A stretch of 64,000 bases of DNA from JBJHBP01 sp050485645 (GCA_050485645.1 JBJHBT010000019.1:1-64000); one strand, 5' to 3'; positions 35,678-45,399 are shown, numbered from the stretch's first letter. A program made the numbers and translations. The notes: generated by a model not told the origin, from the sequence alone.

Positions 35678-35721
35678 TGGTCCGGGCAAGCACCCCGCGT
35701 GGTCCGGGCAAGCACCCCGCG
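35678..35721. repeat. 22-bp perfect tandem duplication
   Basis: Two identical adjacent 22-bp units, starting TGGTCCGGGC, occupy 35678-35699 and 35700-35721 in the gap between apt and the sulfotransferase gene. It is probably a replication slippage product. Confidence 0.8.
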
Positions 35722-35792
35722 CCGCATCAATTGCCGGCCGGGGCAAACCTGCGCGACAATGCGCGCCGTCTGAAGCCAGCAACGGATTCCCC

Positions 35793-37028
35793 ATGAGCCT
35801 GTCCGAGTACTGCGTCGCCGGCGCGGTTCGCGCCCTGAATGGCGGCAGCCGCGTGCTGGGTGACTATCGTCATCGCGTACCCGATCTCAGTGGTGAATCG
35901 CTGCTGGCTGCCGCACGCCGCAGAGCGGAACTGGAGAACTTCGGCACATGGCCCATCGAGGCGCCGCTGCAGCGCCTGCTGGATTCGTATCATCGCGAGG
36001 CGCATCTGACACTGCTCGGGCGCATCACCGTACGTGAGATGATTGTCAGTCTGCTCGAAAACCTTCTGCACATGGAAGCCGAGCGCGCCGCCAGCCCCGG
36101 ATTGGCCGACGCATCGATCGAAGCGCCGGTTTTCATTGTCGGTCTGCCGCGCACGGGCACCACCCTGCTGCACAACGTGATCACGGAAGATCCGGAGAAT
36201 CGGGTGCCGTTGACCTGGGAGGTGATGTATCCGGCCGGTCACGGCGGCGACCCGCGGGCAATCGAACGCGCGCGCCGGCGTACCGCGAAGCGTCTTGGCT
36301 GGGCGAACCTGCTGGCGCCGGAGTTCAAGCGCATCCATCCGATGGCGCCGGACTTTCCGCAGGAATGCATCGCCATCACGGCGGGTGTGTTCATGAGCAT
36401 ACAGTTTCACACGACGCACAACGTGGCGTCGTACCAGGACTGGTTCGAGCAGGACTCGCAGCGTCTGGCGATGGACTTTCACAAACGCGTGCTCCAGCAC
36501 CTGCAGCACAACCGCCGCGGTGAACGCTGGGTGCTGAAAGCACCGGGCCATCTGTTCGGACTCGGCGCCCTGCTGGAACGCTATCCGGATGCACGCGTGA
36601 TTCATACGCACCGCGATCCGCTGCGCGTGATGGCATCCATGGCCAGTCATGCCACGGTACTGCGGCGCGCATTCAGTGATCGCGCGGACCCGGTTGCGAT
36701 CGCACGCGACTGGGCCGATCGCTGGGCCAACGCCCTGGATGGATTTCTTGCGGTTCGCGATCGGGTACCGACCGGGCACTTTCTCGACATCGGCTATGAA
36801 TCCATTGAGCGCCAGCCGGTGGAGACCGTGGAACGCATCTATGACTTTCTCGGCTGGCAGCTCTCCGCCCAGGCACGCGGTCGAATGGAAGCCTTCCTGG
36901 CGGCCAATCCCAAGAACAAGCATGGCGTGCACCGCTACTCACTGGAACAGTATGGTCTGAACCCTGCCGCCGAAGCGGAGCGCTTCGCGAGCTATTGCGA
37001 ACGCTTCGACATTCCGGTCAAGGCCTGA
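35793..37028 (+). CDS. sulfotransferase family protein
   Basis: A 411-aa protein of the PAPS-dependent sulfotransferase fold. The 5'-phosphosulfate loop is VFIVGLPRTGTTLLHN at about residues 117-132, and the 3'-phosphate-binding segment is VIHTHRDPLRVMASM near 270. An N-terminal helical region of about 110 residues is shared by large bacterial members of this family. The acceptor is unknown; a sulfated lipid or glycan is possible. The frame extends far upstream, but the ATG at 35793 begins the first helical segment. Confidence 0.85.
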   Translation: MSLSEYCVAGAVRALNGGSRVLGDYRHRVPDLSGESLLAAARRRAELENFGTWPIEAPLQRLLDSYHREAHLTLLGRITVREMIVSLLENLLHMEAERAASPGLADASIEAPVFIVGLPRTGTTLLHNVITEDPENRVPLTWEVMYPAGHGGDPRAIERARRRTAKRLGWANLLAPEFKRIHPMAPDFPQECIAITAGVFMSIQFHTTHNVASYQDWFEQDSQRLAMDFHKRVLQHLQHNRRGERWVLKAPGHLFGLGALLERYPDARVIHTHRDPLRVMASMASHATVLRRAFSDRADPVAIARDWADRWANALDGFLAVRDRVPTGHFLDIGYESIERQPVETVERIYDFLGWQLSAQARGRMEAFLAANPKNKHGVHRYSLEQYGLNPAAEAERFASYCERFDIPVKA

Positions 37029-37111
37029 AACGTCACACGCGGCAGAGCGTCGGAAAGCACGGCAACCTGCCTCACCGGCTCGCTGGCTCGCTGCCTCACC
37101 AGCTGGCTGGC

Positions 37112-38953
37112 TCACCAGCCACAGGATCGTGTCGCGTTCTCCTGCTGCAGGCGGTCCATCAGTGGCTCGAAGTAGGCGATGATCGACGAACCGTCCATCG
37201 CGCGCACACCGGTGAAGGCCTGCAGTGCATCCGGCCAGGGTTGCGAACGTCCGATCTCGAGCATGGCCTGCAGTCGCCGGCCGACTTCCCGATTACCGTA
37301 GATGGAGCACCGATGCAGCGGGCCATCCCAACCGGCCATCGCACAGGCCGCCTCGTGCAGTTGGAACTGCATGATGAACGCGAGGAAATAGCGCAGATAG
37401 GGCACCCCTGCCGGAATATGATACTTCGCACCGGGATCAAAGGCCGCCGCATCGCGGTTCACCGGCGGATGTACCCCCTGGTAGCGGGCACGCAGCGCCC
37501 ACCATGCGTCGTTGTACTGATCGGGAGACACGTCACCGCGAAAGACATCCCACCGCCATTGGTCCACCAGCAGAGCAAACGGCAGGAACGCGATCTTGTC
37601 CAACGCCTGCTCCAGCAACAACCCCAGATCCGCTTCCGGCTCCGGCACGTCGTCGAGAAGGCCGATTTCGCGCATGTATTCGGGCGTCACTGAAAGCGCG
37701 ATGAAATCACCAATCGCCTCATGGAAACCGTCGTGCGCCCCTTCGCGGAACAGAAACGACTGATCCTGGTAGGCACGGTAGTAGAAGTTGTGTCCCAGCT
37801 CGTGGTGCACCATCTGGAAGTCGTACGCATTGACCGACATACACATGTGAATACGCAGATCGTCGTCGGTGATGAACCAGGCGGACGGATGGCAGACCAC
37901 GTTGCGGCCTGCCGGTTCGGTAAACATCGAACGCTCCCAGAAACTCGCCGGCATTGGCTCGAACCCCAGGGAGACAAAAAACGCCTCGGCCGTTTCAGCC
38001 ATACGCACGGGCGTGAAATCCAGCTCCTGCAACAGCTCGGTCATGCCCAGCTCGCCTCGCGCACCTTCCAGCGCAACGATGTCGTAGATGTTCAGCCACT
38101 GCTGCGCCCACATGTTGCCAAGCAGGTCGGCGCGGATCGGTCCGTCGCGCGGCTGAATCTGTTCGCCATAGTAGTCGCTGAGCCGATCGCGGACATGACA
38201 GTGCAGTTCCTGATACAGCGGTTCGACCTGGGCCCACAGCCGCTGCACCTCCTGCTGCATGTCGTCGGCCGACATCTCATAGCCGGCCAGCCACAGATCG
38301 GCGACATCCGAAAATCCCAGATCGCGCGCTCCTTCATTGGCCAGCGCGACGAGATCCGCATACGGTGCTGCCATGGGTTCGGACACCGAGTGCCACGCCG
38401 CCCACGCCTCGGCCAGCTCAACCGGATCGCGCGAACGATCCAGAACCGCTTCCAGTTCACCCAGCCCAGCGGTTGTTCCGCGGTAGTCCACCTGCCCGGT
38501 AGCGTAGCGGGTCTCCAGCCATGAACGCAGGCCGGCCAGCTCGGCGGCCGCGTCGGGCCGCGTTGGCGCCGGCAGTGAGACCATCATGCGCAGCAGATGC
38601 AGTTTGCGCTGCAGCTCTTCGGGCAGATCCAGATGATCGAAACGTGACGCCTCCGCCGCCAGCCGGGCGAGAAGCGCTGATATCCGCGCAGCGGCATTGG
38701 CGGCAAGCCAGTTCGTGTCATCGTTGATGTCGCTGGAACGAATCCAGCTGATGCGTGTGGCGTACTCCCACTGCTCGGCAAGCTCCGCCTCGGCGGCTGC
38801 GATGAAAGACCTGACGTCGGCGACCGTGGGCACACCGCCGGCTGTCCGTGCGCCGGCATGGCTGCCGCCCGTCGAATCGCTCTCACAGCCGGAAAGCATC
38901 GACATCGCGAGCAGCAGTGTCGCGGTGAGAAGGAAACGTTGTACTGACTGCAT
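37112..38953 (-). CDS. M2-family peptidyl-dipeptidase (ACE-like) lipoprotein
   Basis: A 613-aa zinc dipeptidyl carboxypeptidase. The N-terminus is a lipoprotein signal (LLLAMSMLSGCESDS) with the lipidated Cys at 23, so it is probably anchored in the envelope. The zinc site is HHELGHNFYYRAY with the third ligand in DGFHEAIGDF, as in angiotensin-converting enzyme. Length matches single-domain bacterial members. It would trim dipeptides from peptide C-termini in the periplasm. It is divergent from the glycosyltransferase gene, 32 bp away. Confidence 0.94.
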   Translation of the reverse strand: MQSVQRFLLTATLLLAMSMLSGCESDSTGGSHAGARTAGGVPTVADVRSFIAAAEAELAEQWEYATRISWIRSSDINDDTNWLAANAAARISALLARLAAEASRFDHLDLPEELQRKLHLLRMMVSLPAPTRPDAAAELAGLRSWLETRYATGQVDYRGTTAGLGELEAVLDRSRDPVELAEAWAAWHSVSEPMAAPYADLVALANEGARDLGFSDVADLWLAGYEMSADDMQQEVQRLWAQVEPLYQELHCHVRDRLSDYYGEQIQPRDGPIRADLLGNMWAQQWLNIYDIVALEGARGELGMTELLQELDFTPVRMAETAEAFFVSLGFEPMPASFWERSMFTEPAGRNVVCHPSAWFITDDDLRIHMCMSVNAYDFQMVHHELGHNFYYRAYQDQSFLFREGAHDGFHEAIGDFIALSVTPEYMREIGLLDDVPEPEADLGLLLEQALDKIAFLPFALLVDQWRWDVFRGDVSPDQYNDAWWALRARYQGVHPPVNRDAAAFDPGAKYHIPAGVPYLRYFLAFIMQFQLHEAACAMAGWDGPLHRCSIYGNREVGRRLQAMLEIGRSQPWPDALQAFTGVRAMDGSSIIAYFEPLMDRLQQENATRSCGW

Positions 38954-38985
38954 TCAAAAACTCCGCTTGTCGCGCGCCAGCTGGC

Positions 38986-40353
38986 ATGACGCACGAGATC
39001 GCACAACCATACCGCCCACCGACCTACACGCAAAGCGCCGGTGACGGAATCTGTGACTCAATCAGCGCCCGATTGCGTCGCGGCGCGGTGATGACGTGCC
39101 GAGCGGCCTCCGTTACCATTGCGCTCGCATCGGAGCCGCCGCCGGAGCTGCCTGGCATACCTCTGCGGCGTATCCGCCCAGCCTCCCACAGACTGCGCAC
39201 GGGTCACCAATCGTTGAACGCCGCGAATCAGAATGCAGTGGCCGGCCGCACGCCACGCGCACCCAGGGTGCTGTTCGTTACCGGCTGGGGAGACCGCCCG
39301 GAGGTTGCCACCGCGATCGGACTGGCGCGCCGGGGCTGCGACATTCGTGTCTGCCTGATGCCGGGCGGATCAAACGAGGACAAGTTCGCTCAGGCGGGCC
39401 TGGACGTGATCTCCATACCGATGCACAGGCGTATCGATCCCGCGTCGATCCGCATGCTGCGCGAGGAACTGCGGCGCGGGCGTTACGACATTCTTCATCT
39501 GCTGCACAATCGCGCGATTTCCAATGGCCTGATCGCGGCGCGCGGCTTTCCCGACCTGAAAGTGATTGCCTATCGCGGCATCGTCGGCAACCTCAGCTAC
39601 CTCGATCCCACATCGTGGCTGCGTCATCTGAATCCACGCGTCGACCGCATCATCTGTGTCGCGGACGCCGTACGCGACAGCATGCTGAAGGTCGGTTTTT
39701 TCGGCCTGAAGCTGCGTCCGGAGCGTGTTGTCACCATACACAAGGGCCATGACCTTGCCTGGTACGATGCCGCTCCGGTGGACCTTGCGCAGTTCGGCAT
39801 TCCGGCCGACGCGTTCGTGATCGGCTGCATCGCCAACTGGCGCCCGCGCAAGGGCCTTGAGATCCTGCTCGAGGCATTCGCGAGCCTGCCGCCGGACATG
39901 CCTGTCTACCTGCTGCTGGCCGGCCACATGAAGAGCCGCCGTCTGGCGGCACGCGTCGCGCGCCATGTCTACGCCGCTCGCATCAGGAATCTGGGTTATC
40001 GCGACGATGCACCCGGCCTGATAGCCGCCTGTGACGTATCCGTTCTGCCGACCATCAAAAGGGAAGGGCTGCCGAAAACAGTGATCGAAGCAATGGCCTA
40101 CGGTGTCACACCGGTGGTAACCGATTGCGGCGGCAGCCCGGAACTGGTCATCGACGGGCAATGCGGCCGGGTGGTCCCGCCAGGCGACGCGCCGGCTCTC
40201 GCCGATGCGCTGCTGACGCTTTACCGCGACGAGTCACTGCGCAGGCGACTGGGTCAGGCGGCACGCGAGCGCATTGCACGGGATTTCAATGTGCGGACAA
40301 CGATAGACCGTACCCTGTCCATGTATCAGGAGCTGCTCGCGGAACACCGCTGA
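38986..40353 (+). CDS. GT4-family glycosyltransferase
   Basis: A glycosyltransferase of the GT-B fold, up to 455 aa. The N-terminal domain begins at RVLFVTGWGDRPEVATAIGLA (about residue 93) and the nucleotide-sugar domain shows IGCIANWRPRKGLEILLEAF, then the EX7E-like PTIKREGLPKTVIEAMAYG and PVVTDCGGSPELV. The sugar and acceptor cannot be predicted. The first 90 residues are Arg- and Pro-rich and look non-domain, so the true start may be a GTG at 39238 or an ATG at 39091. The next two genes, on the other strand, also encode sugar or cell-surface enzymes. Confidence 0.85.
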   Translation: MTHEIAQPYRPPTYTQSAGDGICDSISARLRRGAVMTCRAASVTIALASEPPPELPGIPLRRIRPASHRLRTGHQSLNAANQNAVAGRTPRAPRVLFVTGWGDRPEVATAIGLARRGCDIRVCLMPGGSNEDKFAQAGLDVISIPMHRRIDPASIRMLREELRRGRYDILHLLHNRAISNGLIAARGFPDLKVIAYRGIVGNLSYLDPTSWLRHLNPRVDRIICVADAVRDSMLKVGFFGLKLRPERVVTIHKGHDLAWYDAAPVDLAQFGIPADAFVIGCIANWRPRKGLEILLEAFASLPPDMPVYLLLAGHMKSRRLAARVARHVYAARIRNLGYRDDAPGLIAACDVSVLPTIKREGLPKTVIEAMAYGVTPVVTDCGGSPELVIDGQCGRVVPPGDAPALADALLTLYRDESLRRRLGQAARERIARDFNVRTTIDRTLSMYQELLAEHR

Positions 40354-40363
40354 CGGATGGCTC

Positions 40364-41119
40364 TCAGCCCCCGCGGCGACGCGCCAGCACGAAAAGCTGT
40401 TCGCTGGCCAGCAGCGCCGGGTGCGTCAACCAGCGATTCAGTTCCGTTTCACCCTGTCGCGCCACGTCGGAGTCGCGCGCGGGCCTGTCCACCGTCAGCC
40501 TGCACGACAGCCAGATCAGCGGCCACAGCAGCATGAACAACGCCGACTTGGGCTTGAAGTGCGTAAAGCGAAGTTGCTGAATGTCCAGCCCCGCGTGATG
40601 AAGCACGGTGTGCAGCAGGGGAAAGTCCGGCGGCGTGATGTGATACGCGTAGCGGCTCTCCGGTGGCAGATCCCAGCCGAAGCGGCGCCTGATCAGCTTG
40701 TGTTTGCCAGTGAGCAGGAACTGAAACCTGGAGTGCAGCCGGAAAATATTGGGTGCCGTGATCAGCACATGGCCACCAGGCCTGACGACGCGACCGATCT
40801 CCGCGATCACGTTGAAGTGGCTGTCCAGATGCTCGATCACTTCGATCAGCATGACCACATCGAAACTGGCATCGTCGAACGGCAGTCGCTGCTGGAGATT
40901 GACGCCATCGACGATCGGCATTCCGGTCAGCCACTCGCGCTGCTGGACGATGTAGTCATCGGCGCGATGGTGGGTCCCCTGCACGCGGCATCCGTGACCG
41001 GACAGCGCCGCCAGGATTTCACCTTCACCGCAGCTCAGGTCGAGTACGGACAGCCTCGGAAATCCTGGCAGCTCCTGGACGGCGCGAACAACGGATCGGG
41101 TAACGCGTGACTGCGGCAT
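40364..41119 (-). CDS. class I SAM-dependent methyltransferase
   Basis: A 251-aa protein with a Rossmann methyltransferase core: SVLDLSCGEGEILAAL (motif I), FDVVMLIEVIEHLDSH and RPGGHVLITAPN. The C-terminal third has a hydrophobic stretch (SALFMLLWPLIWLSC) that may touch the membrane. Similar enzymes sit in O-antigen and exopolysaccharide clusters, but the substrate is unknown. The ATG at 41119 follows the GT2 gene by 29 bp on the same strand, so the two are probably co-expressed. Confidence 0.8.
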   Translation of the reverse strand: MPQSRVTRSVVRAVQELPGFPRLSVLDLSCGEGEILAALSGHGCRVQGTHHRADDYIVQQREWLTGMPIVDGVNLQQRLPFDDASFDVVMLIEVIEHLDSHFNVIAEIGRVVRPGGHVLITAPNIFRLHSRFQFLLTGKHKLIRRRFGWDLPPESRYAYHITPPDFPLLHTVLHHAGLDIQQLRFTHFKPKSALFMLLWPLIWLSCRLTVDRPARDSDVARQGETELNRWLTHPALLASEQLFVLARRRGG

Positions 41120-41148
41120 CGGCCTGCCTGACGAAAGACGTAAGCCTG

Positions 41149-41958
41149 TTAACCGTTTCCGGATCCGGATCCGGAAACGTCGGCCAGGCCGGCCCCGGCA
41201 CGTTCCCGCGCAACGGCATGATCCGCATGTCGCTTCATGTGGCGAAAGAATGTGCCGGTGGCATTCGACCATGCAATGACCATACCCCGCCAGCCGGCCA
41301 GTATGCCCAGCTGAAGTATGTAACTGCGGAAGAACGCCCACCAGGCGCGCAACAGGATAACCGGCGCCGGATGAATCCTGCCGGCCCGCTTACGGCGCAG
41401 CTCCGAGTAGTAACTGATGCGTCGCAGAAACTCATCGACGTCGGTGACCGCGTCGTGCCAGAGCTCGCCGCGCAGCCGCACCAGTCGTGAGCCCTCCGGC
41501 AGAATCAGGTTCTCGTGCACCGGCGCATCGTTGAACCGGAAATTCTCCCGGTGATACAGCCTTGGCGGATGATCCCTGCCCCAGCCACCGCGACGCACGT
41601 CCTTGCCCAGGAAAAGATTGCGCCGATCGACCGTAAACGCGGTCATCGGATCGTCCAGCGCCAGCGTATCCATGGAGCGCACCAGTTCGGCACTCAGTTC
41701 CTCGTCGGCATGCACGGACAGCACCCAGTCGCCGCCGGCAAGGCCGGCAGCATGATTGTAGGTGGGACCAAACCCGAAAAACCCGCCAGTCTCCACGCGC
41801 ACATTGGGGTGCCGGCGACATCGCTCGATGGTGTCATCGGTGGAACCGTTGTCATAGACAACGACCGCGGGAAACGCACGCAGACTTGCCAGCGCGCGAT
41901 CGATCGTCGCCGCGGCATTGCGGGTGATCAGAACAGGGTGAATGTCACGAAGGCTCAT
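41149..41958 (-). CDS. GT2-family glycosyltransferase (WaaE-like)
   Basis: A 269-aa family 2 glycosyltransferase with HPVLITRNAAATIDRAL, VVVYDNGSTDDT and WVLSVHADEEL, then the RLYHRENFRFND and VHENLIL segments typical of WaaE/KdtX-like lipopolysaccharide-core enzymes. It probably acts at the inner face of the membrane on lipid-linked sugars. The C-terminal SGSGSGNG is encoded by a perfect palindrome. Confidence 0.82.
   Translation of the reverse strand: MSLRDIHPVLITRNAAATIDRALASLRAFPAVVVYDNGSTDDTIERCRRHPNVRVETGGFFGFGPTYNHAAGLAGGDWVLSVHADEELSAELVRSMDTLALDDPMTAFTVDRRNLFLGKDVRRGGWGRDHPPRLYHRENFRFNDAPVHENLILPEGSRLVRLRGELWHDAVTDVDEFLRRISYYSELRRKRAGRIHPAPVILLRAWWAFFRSYILQLGILAGWRGMVIAWSNATGTFFRHMKRHADHAVARERAGAGLADVSGSGSGNG
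41154..41179. repeat. 26-bp perfect palindrome at the end of the GT2 gene
   Basis: The sequence around GGATCCGGATCC is its own reverse complement over 26 bp and covers the last codons of the glycosyltransferase gene. A long hairpin could form in the mRNA between it and the methyltransferase gene, possibly reducing read-through. Confidence 0.75.
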
Positions 41959-42160
41959 GCGGGACGATGCTGCGGGTCAGTGGACAATGGGCCGCCAGAC
42001 AGCGGCATCCGGTCAATTGAAGCACGCGTGTCCAAAGGTGTCCAGACGGTAACGTGGTGCCCGGTACGCATTTGGGCCGCGGCAGGTTTACCGCTATGCT
42101 TCAGACACACAGAGCGATGGTTTTTTGAAGTGTGGCGCCGCTGCACACAGGGTGGGTCGA

Positions 42161-42502
42161 ATGGATCAGTATGCCGGGATTCGCGAACAGCTGATCGCGA
42201 AACAGGCGGAACTTGCGAATCGTCTGGAGCGCATCAAGCAGAACATTACCTCTGCGCGCAGCGCCGACTCGCAGGAACAGGCCCAGGAATTGGAGAATGC
42301 CGAGGTGGTAGACGCGCTCGGTAACGAAGCGCGCAGCGAGCTGAGCATGATTGCCCGTGCCCTCGACCAGCTGAAATCCGGCACCTACGGCACGTGCGCC
42401 GACTGTGGAGACCAGATTCCGCTGGCCAGGCTGCAGGCCCAGCCGTTCGCCAGCTGTTGCATTCGCTGCGCCACCGCGCGGGAGGCACGCGGCAGACGTT
42501 GA
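42161..42502 (+). CDS. DksA/TraR-type zinc finger protein
   Basis: A 113-aa protein with an N-terminal coiled coil (about 5-65) and a C-terminal four-Cys zinc finger (CADCGDQIP and CCIRC). This is the DksA/TraR layout, which binds the RNA polymerase secondary channel, but the protein is shorter than true DksA (about 150 aa) and resembles YbiI/TraR-like forms. The ATG at 42161 begins the coiled coil. It probably adjusts transcription in stress; no target can be named. Confidence 0.85.
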   Translation: MDQYAGIREQLIAKQAELANRLERIKQNITSARSADSQEQAQELENAEVVDALGNEARSELSMIARALDQLKSGTYGTCADCGDQIPLARLQAQPFASCCIRCATAREARGRR

Positions 42503-42670
42503 GCCGCATTCACGGCGCAGCAGGCGCAGCCCTGCCTGACCCTGTCGCGAGGACAACGCCGCTACACCCACTGCCCGACACTGGCTGACGGAAAGATCGT
42601 GGGGGCCGGCGAGAGGCAGTCCGGCAAGGGACTGGCCCAGGACACCTGACGGGCAGTCCCCCTGACGGAC

Positions 42671-43060
42671 TCAACCGTGACGGTGCAGACGCCTGACTTC
42701 GCGGAAATTCAACCAGTGAGCCACGGCCAGCACCACGCTGCCGGTGATCGTGACGAGAATCTCCAGCAACTCGAGCCAGCGGTCATGCCCCCACAGTGCC
42801 GACAGTGCAAGCAGGACGATGCCTGCCGTGCCGAACGACGGAATGCGGAAGTCGCCGTGCACCCGGTAGCCCAGCGCAAAACCCGCCACACTGGTCGGTA
42901 TGACGAGCCACAGCATCAGTTCATGAAAGTGTCCATTGCCGCCGATTGAGATGGCGATGACCGGCAACACCACCACGACCAGTGGTACGGTGAGGCAATG
43001 GACGATGCAAATCGCGGACAGCGCAATCGCTATGCGATCGAAATACCGGGAGATGCTCAT
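42671..43060 (-). CDS. MerC-domain membrane protein
   Basis: A 129-aa protein with four membrane helices and the MerC-type CIVHC in the first helix (Cys18 and Cys22). MerC proteins carry mercuric ions across the inner membrane, but stand-alone chromosomal members often lack a mer operon and their role is unclear. No mercury-resistance regulator is near. Confidence 0.82.
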   Translation of the reverse strand: MSISRYFDRIAIALSAICIVHCLTVPLVVVVLPVIAISIGGNGHFHELMLWLVIPTSVAGFALGYRVHGDFRIPSFGTAGIVLLALSALWGHDRWLELLEILVTITGSVVLAVAHWLNFREVRRLHRHG

Positions 43061-43230
43061 GTCGTGCGTGCCAGATCCAGGAGCCCGTTGGCGGGACTGT
43101 TTGCCTTACCACTGCAACGGGTCGGAATGCCTGTCGCTTCAAGCCGCGCAATCCGAGATCGTGGTCTGGACACGGGCAACCGGGTAACATTTTCGCACCA
43201 CCACGGGCTTATGAACAGGCGGTTCGGTGC

Positions 43231-43992
43231 ATGGATATCAGCAACAAGGCCATTCTCATTACCGGTGCGGCCCGCGGACTGGGGGCCGCCATGGCGAAGA
43301 ACCTGGCAGAAAAAGGCGCGCGGCTGGCCCTGGTGGACCTCCGGGAAGAAGCACTGGAGCCGGTTCGGGATGCCTGCCGCGCCGCTGGCGCGCAGGTTCA
43401 CACCTATGCCGCGGACGTGGCGAATGAGGACCAGGTGGTCTCACTGTTCGATCGCGCTGCCGCGGATTTCGATGGCCTGCATGCGTCGATCGCCAACGCC
43501 GGCATTCTCAGGGATGCGCAGCTGATCAAGGTTCGCGACGGCGAGATCGTCGGTCGGATGACGCTCGACGAATGGCAGTCGGTCATCGCTGTGAATCTCA
43601 CCGGGGTATTTCTGTGCGGCCGCGAGGCAGCGGCACAGATGGTCCGCTACGGCCTGCGCGGCTGCATCGTCAACGTGTCCAGCATCTCCCGACATGGCAA
43701 CTTCGGCCAGAGCAATTATTCCGCGGCCAAAGCCGGTGTCGCGGCACTCACCCGCGTGTGGGCCAGGGAACTGGCGCGCCATGGAATACGCGTGAACGCC
43801 ATTGCACCCGGTTTTGTACGCACCGAAATGGTTGCATCGATGAAGCCGGAGATTCTGGAGAAGATGAGTGCCGGGATACCGCTGCGGCGACTTGGCGAGC
43901 CCGGCGAGATCGCACACACGGTGAACTACATGCTCGAGAATGAGTATCTGAACGGCAGCATCGTCGAAGTGGACGGCGGTCAGCGGATCTGA
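43231..43992 (+). CDS. short-chain dehydrogenase/reductase (FabG-like)
   Basis: A 253-aa NAD(P)-dependent oxidoreductase with TGAARGLGAAMA (cofactor loop), NAGILRD, the Ser of VNVSSIS and the catalytic YSAAKAG. The sequence resembles 3-oxoacyl-ACP reductases, but sequence alone does not separate these from other alcohol or sugar dehydrogenases. It stands alone and is followed by a strong hairpin. Confidence 0.88.
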   Translation: MDISNKAILITGAARGLGAAMAKNLAEKGARLALVDLREEALEPVRDACRAAGAQVHTYAADVANEDQVVSLFDRAAADFDGLHASIANAGILRDAQLIKVRDGEIVGRMTLDEWQSVIAVNLTGVFLCGREAAAQMVRYGLRGCIVNVSSISRHGNFGQSNYSAAKAGVAALTRVWARELARHGIRVNAIAPGFVRTEMVASMKPEILEKMSAGIPLRRLGEPGEIAHTVNYMLENEYLNGSIVEVDGGQRI

Positions 43993-43998
43993 AATGAA

Positions 43999-44030
43999 GA
44001 CGCCGCGCACCCTTGCGGCTGCGCGGCGTC
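43999..44030. terminator. hairpin after the SDR gene
   Basis: A perfect 11-bp GC-rich inverted repeat (GACGCCGCGCA and its complement) with a 10-nt loop begins 7 bp after the stop codon. It lies between the convergent SDR and amtB genes and may stop transcription from the SDR side. The T-run is missing. Confidence 0.55.
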
Positions 44031-44128
44031 GTTCAGACTGGCCTTGAGCTCCTGTCGCGCCGGACGGCTGCCACCCCGTCCGGCGCTGTTGCGTTGATTC
44101 TGTCTGAGTGCAGTCCTCAGTCCAGGAC

Positions 44129-45382
44129 CTATTTCTCCGGTGACTTCACGAACTCCGGATAGGCTTCCATACCGCACTCTCCGACGTCCACACCGCGGTA
44201 CTCCTCTTCCTCGGATACGCGGATCTTCATGGTCGCCTTGAGGATGCCCCAGACGATCAGGCTGGCGATGAACACCCAGGCAAAGATCGCGACGATGCCG
44301 ATAAGCTGCGCCATGAAGGTTGCATCCTCATTCGACAGCAGCACCGCGAACACGCCCCAGATACCGCACACGCCGTGCACGGAAATGGCGCCCACCGGAT
44401 CGTCGATCTTCAGCTTGCGGTCCATCAACACGATCGAAACCACAACGATCAGACCACCGATGGCGCCGATGATGGCGGCGAGCAGCGGTGACGGCGTCAG
44501 CGGTTCAGCCGTAATCGAGACCAGACCCGCCAGTGCGCCGTTCAGCGCCATGGTCAGATCAGCCTTGCCGAACCAGGCCTTGGCCAGCAGCAGCGCGGCA
44601 ACCAGACCGCCGGCAGCTGCCAGATTGGTGTTGGTGAACACCATCGCCACGGCGTTCGCCGACTCCACGTCGGACACCTTGAGCTCCGAACCGCCGTTGA
44701 AGCCGAACCACCCCATCCACAGGATGAACGTGCCCAGCGTCGCCAGCGGCAGATTCGCACCCGGAATCGCGTTGACCTGTCCTCCAGCGCCGTACTTGCC
44801 CTTGCGTGCGCCAAGCAGGATGACACCTGCCAGTGCCGCCGCTGCACCTGCCATGTGCACGATGCCCGATCCGGCGTAGTCGGAGTAGCCAAGCTCATCC
44901 AGGAAGCCTTCGCCCCAGCTCCAGAAGCCCTGCACCGGATAGATGAATCCGGTCATGATCACGGCGAACACCAGGAACGACCAGAGCTTCATGCGCTCCG
45001 CGACCGCACCGGAGATGATGGACATGGCGGTTGCCACGAACACGACCTGAAAGAAAAAGTCCGACAGGTCCGAGTAGTAGATGTCGCCACCGCTGGCCAC
45101 CACATCCGCCGCCGAGTTGTCGCCCGATCCGAGCATGCCGATGCTCGGAATCACGCTCGAAAGTCCGTCACCGTACATGATCCCGTAGCCGCAGATCATG
45201 TACATCAGGCAGGCGATGGAGTACAGGCCGACATTCTTGGTCAGAATCTCGGCTGTGTTCTTCGCCCGCACCAGGCCCGCTTCGAGCATCGTAAAGCCCG
45301 CGGCCATCCACATAACCAGCGCACCAGCCACCAGGAAATAGAAGGTGTCCAGTGCGTAGGCAATTTCAATTACTTCTTCCAT
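44129..45382 (-). CDS. amtB: ammonium transporter AmtB
   Basis: A 417-aa inner-membrane ammonium channel with 11 helices. It has the N-terminal DTFYFLVAGALVMWMAAGF, FNGGSELKV, DPVGAISVHGVCGIWG and the pore His segments expected for Amt proteins, and a cytoplasmic C-terminal tail that binds GlnK. No cleavable signal peptide is obvious. It is last in the torF-glnK-amtB operon, 17 bp after glnK, and its expression should rise when nitrogen is scarce. Confidence 0.96.
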   Translation of the reverse strand: MEEVIEIAYALDTFYFLVAGALVMWMAAGFTMLEAGLVRAKNTAEILTKNVGLYSIACLMYMICGYGIMYGDGLSSVIPSIGMLGSGDNSAADVVASGGDIYYSDLSDFFFQVVFVATAMSIISGAVAERMKLWSFLVFAVIMTGFIYPVQGFWSWGEGFLDELGYSDYAGSGIVHMAGAAAALAGVILLGARKGKYGAGGQVNAIPGANLPLATLGTFILWMGWFGFNGGSELKVSDVESANAVAMVFTNTNLAAAGGLVAALLLAKAWFGKADLTMALNGALAGLVSITAEPLTPSPLLAAIIGAIGGLIVVVSIVLMDRKLKIDDPVGAISVHGVCGIWGVFAVLLSNEDATFMAQLIGIVAIFAWVFIASLIVWGILKATMKIRVSEEEEYRGVDVGECGMEAYPEFVKSPEK

Positions 45383-45399
45383 TGCTCTTTACTCCACCG

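Noticed and set aside
42671..43060. Mercury-resistance locus (MerC, with the MerA-like gene at 49.3 kb)
   Set aside because: The two genes are 6 kb apart, there is no merR, merT or merP, and the flavoprotein lacks mercuric-reductase C-terminal Cys residues.
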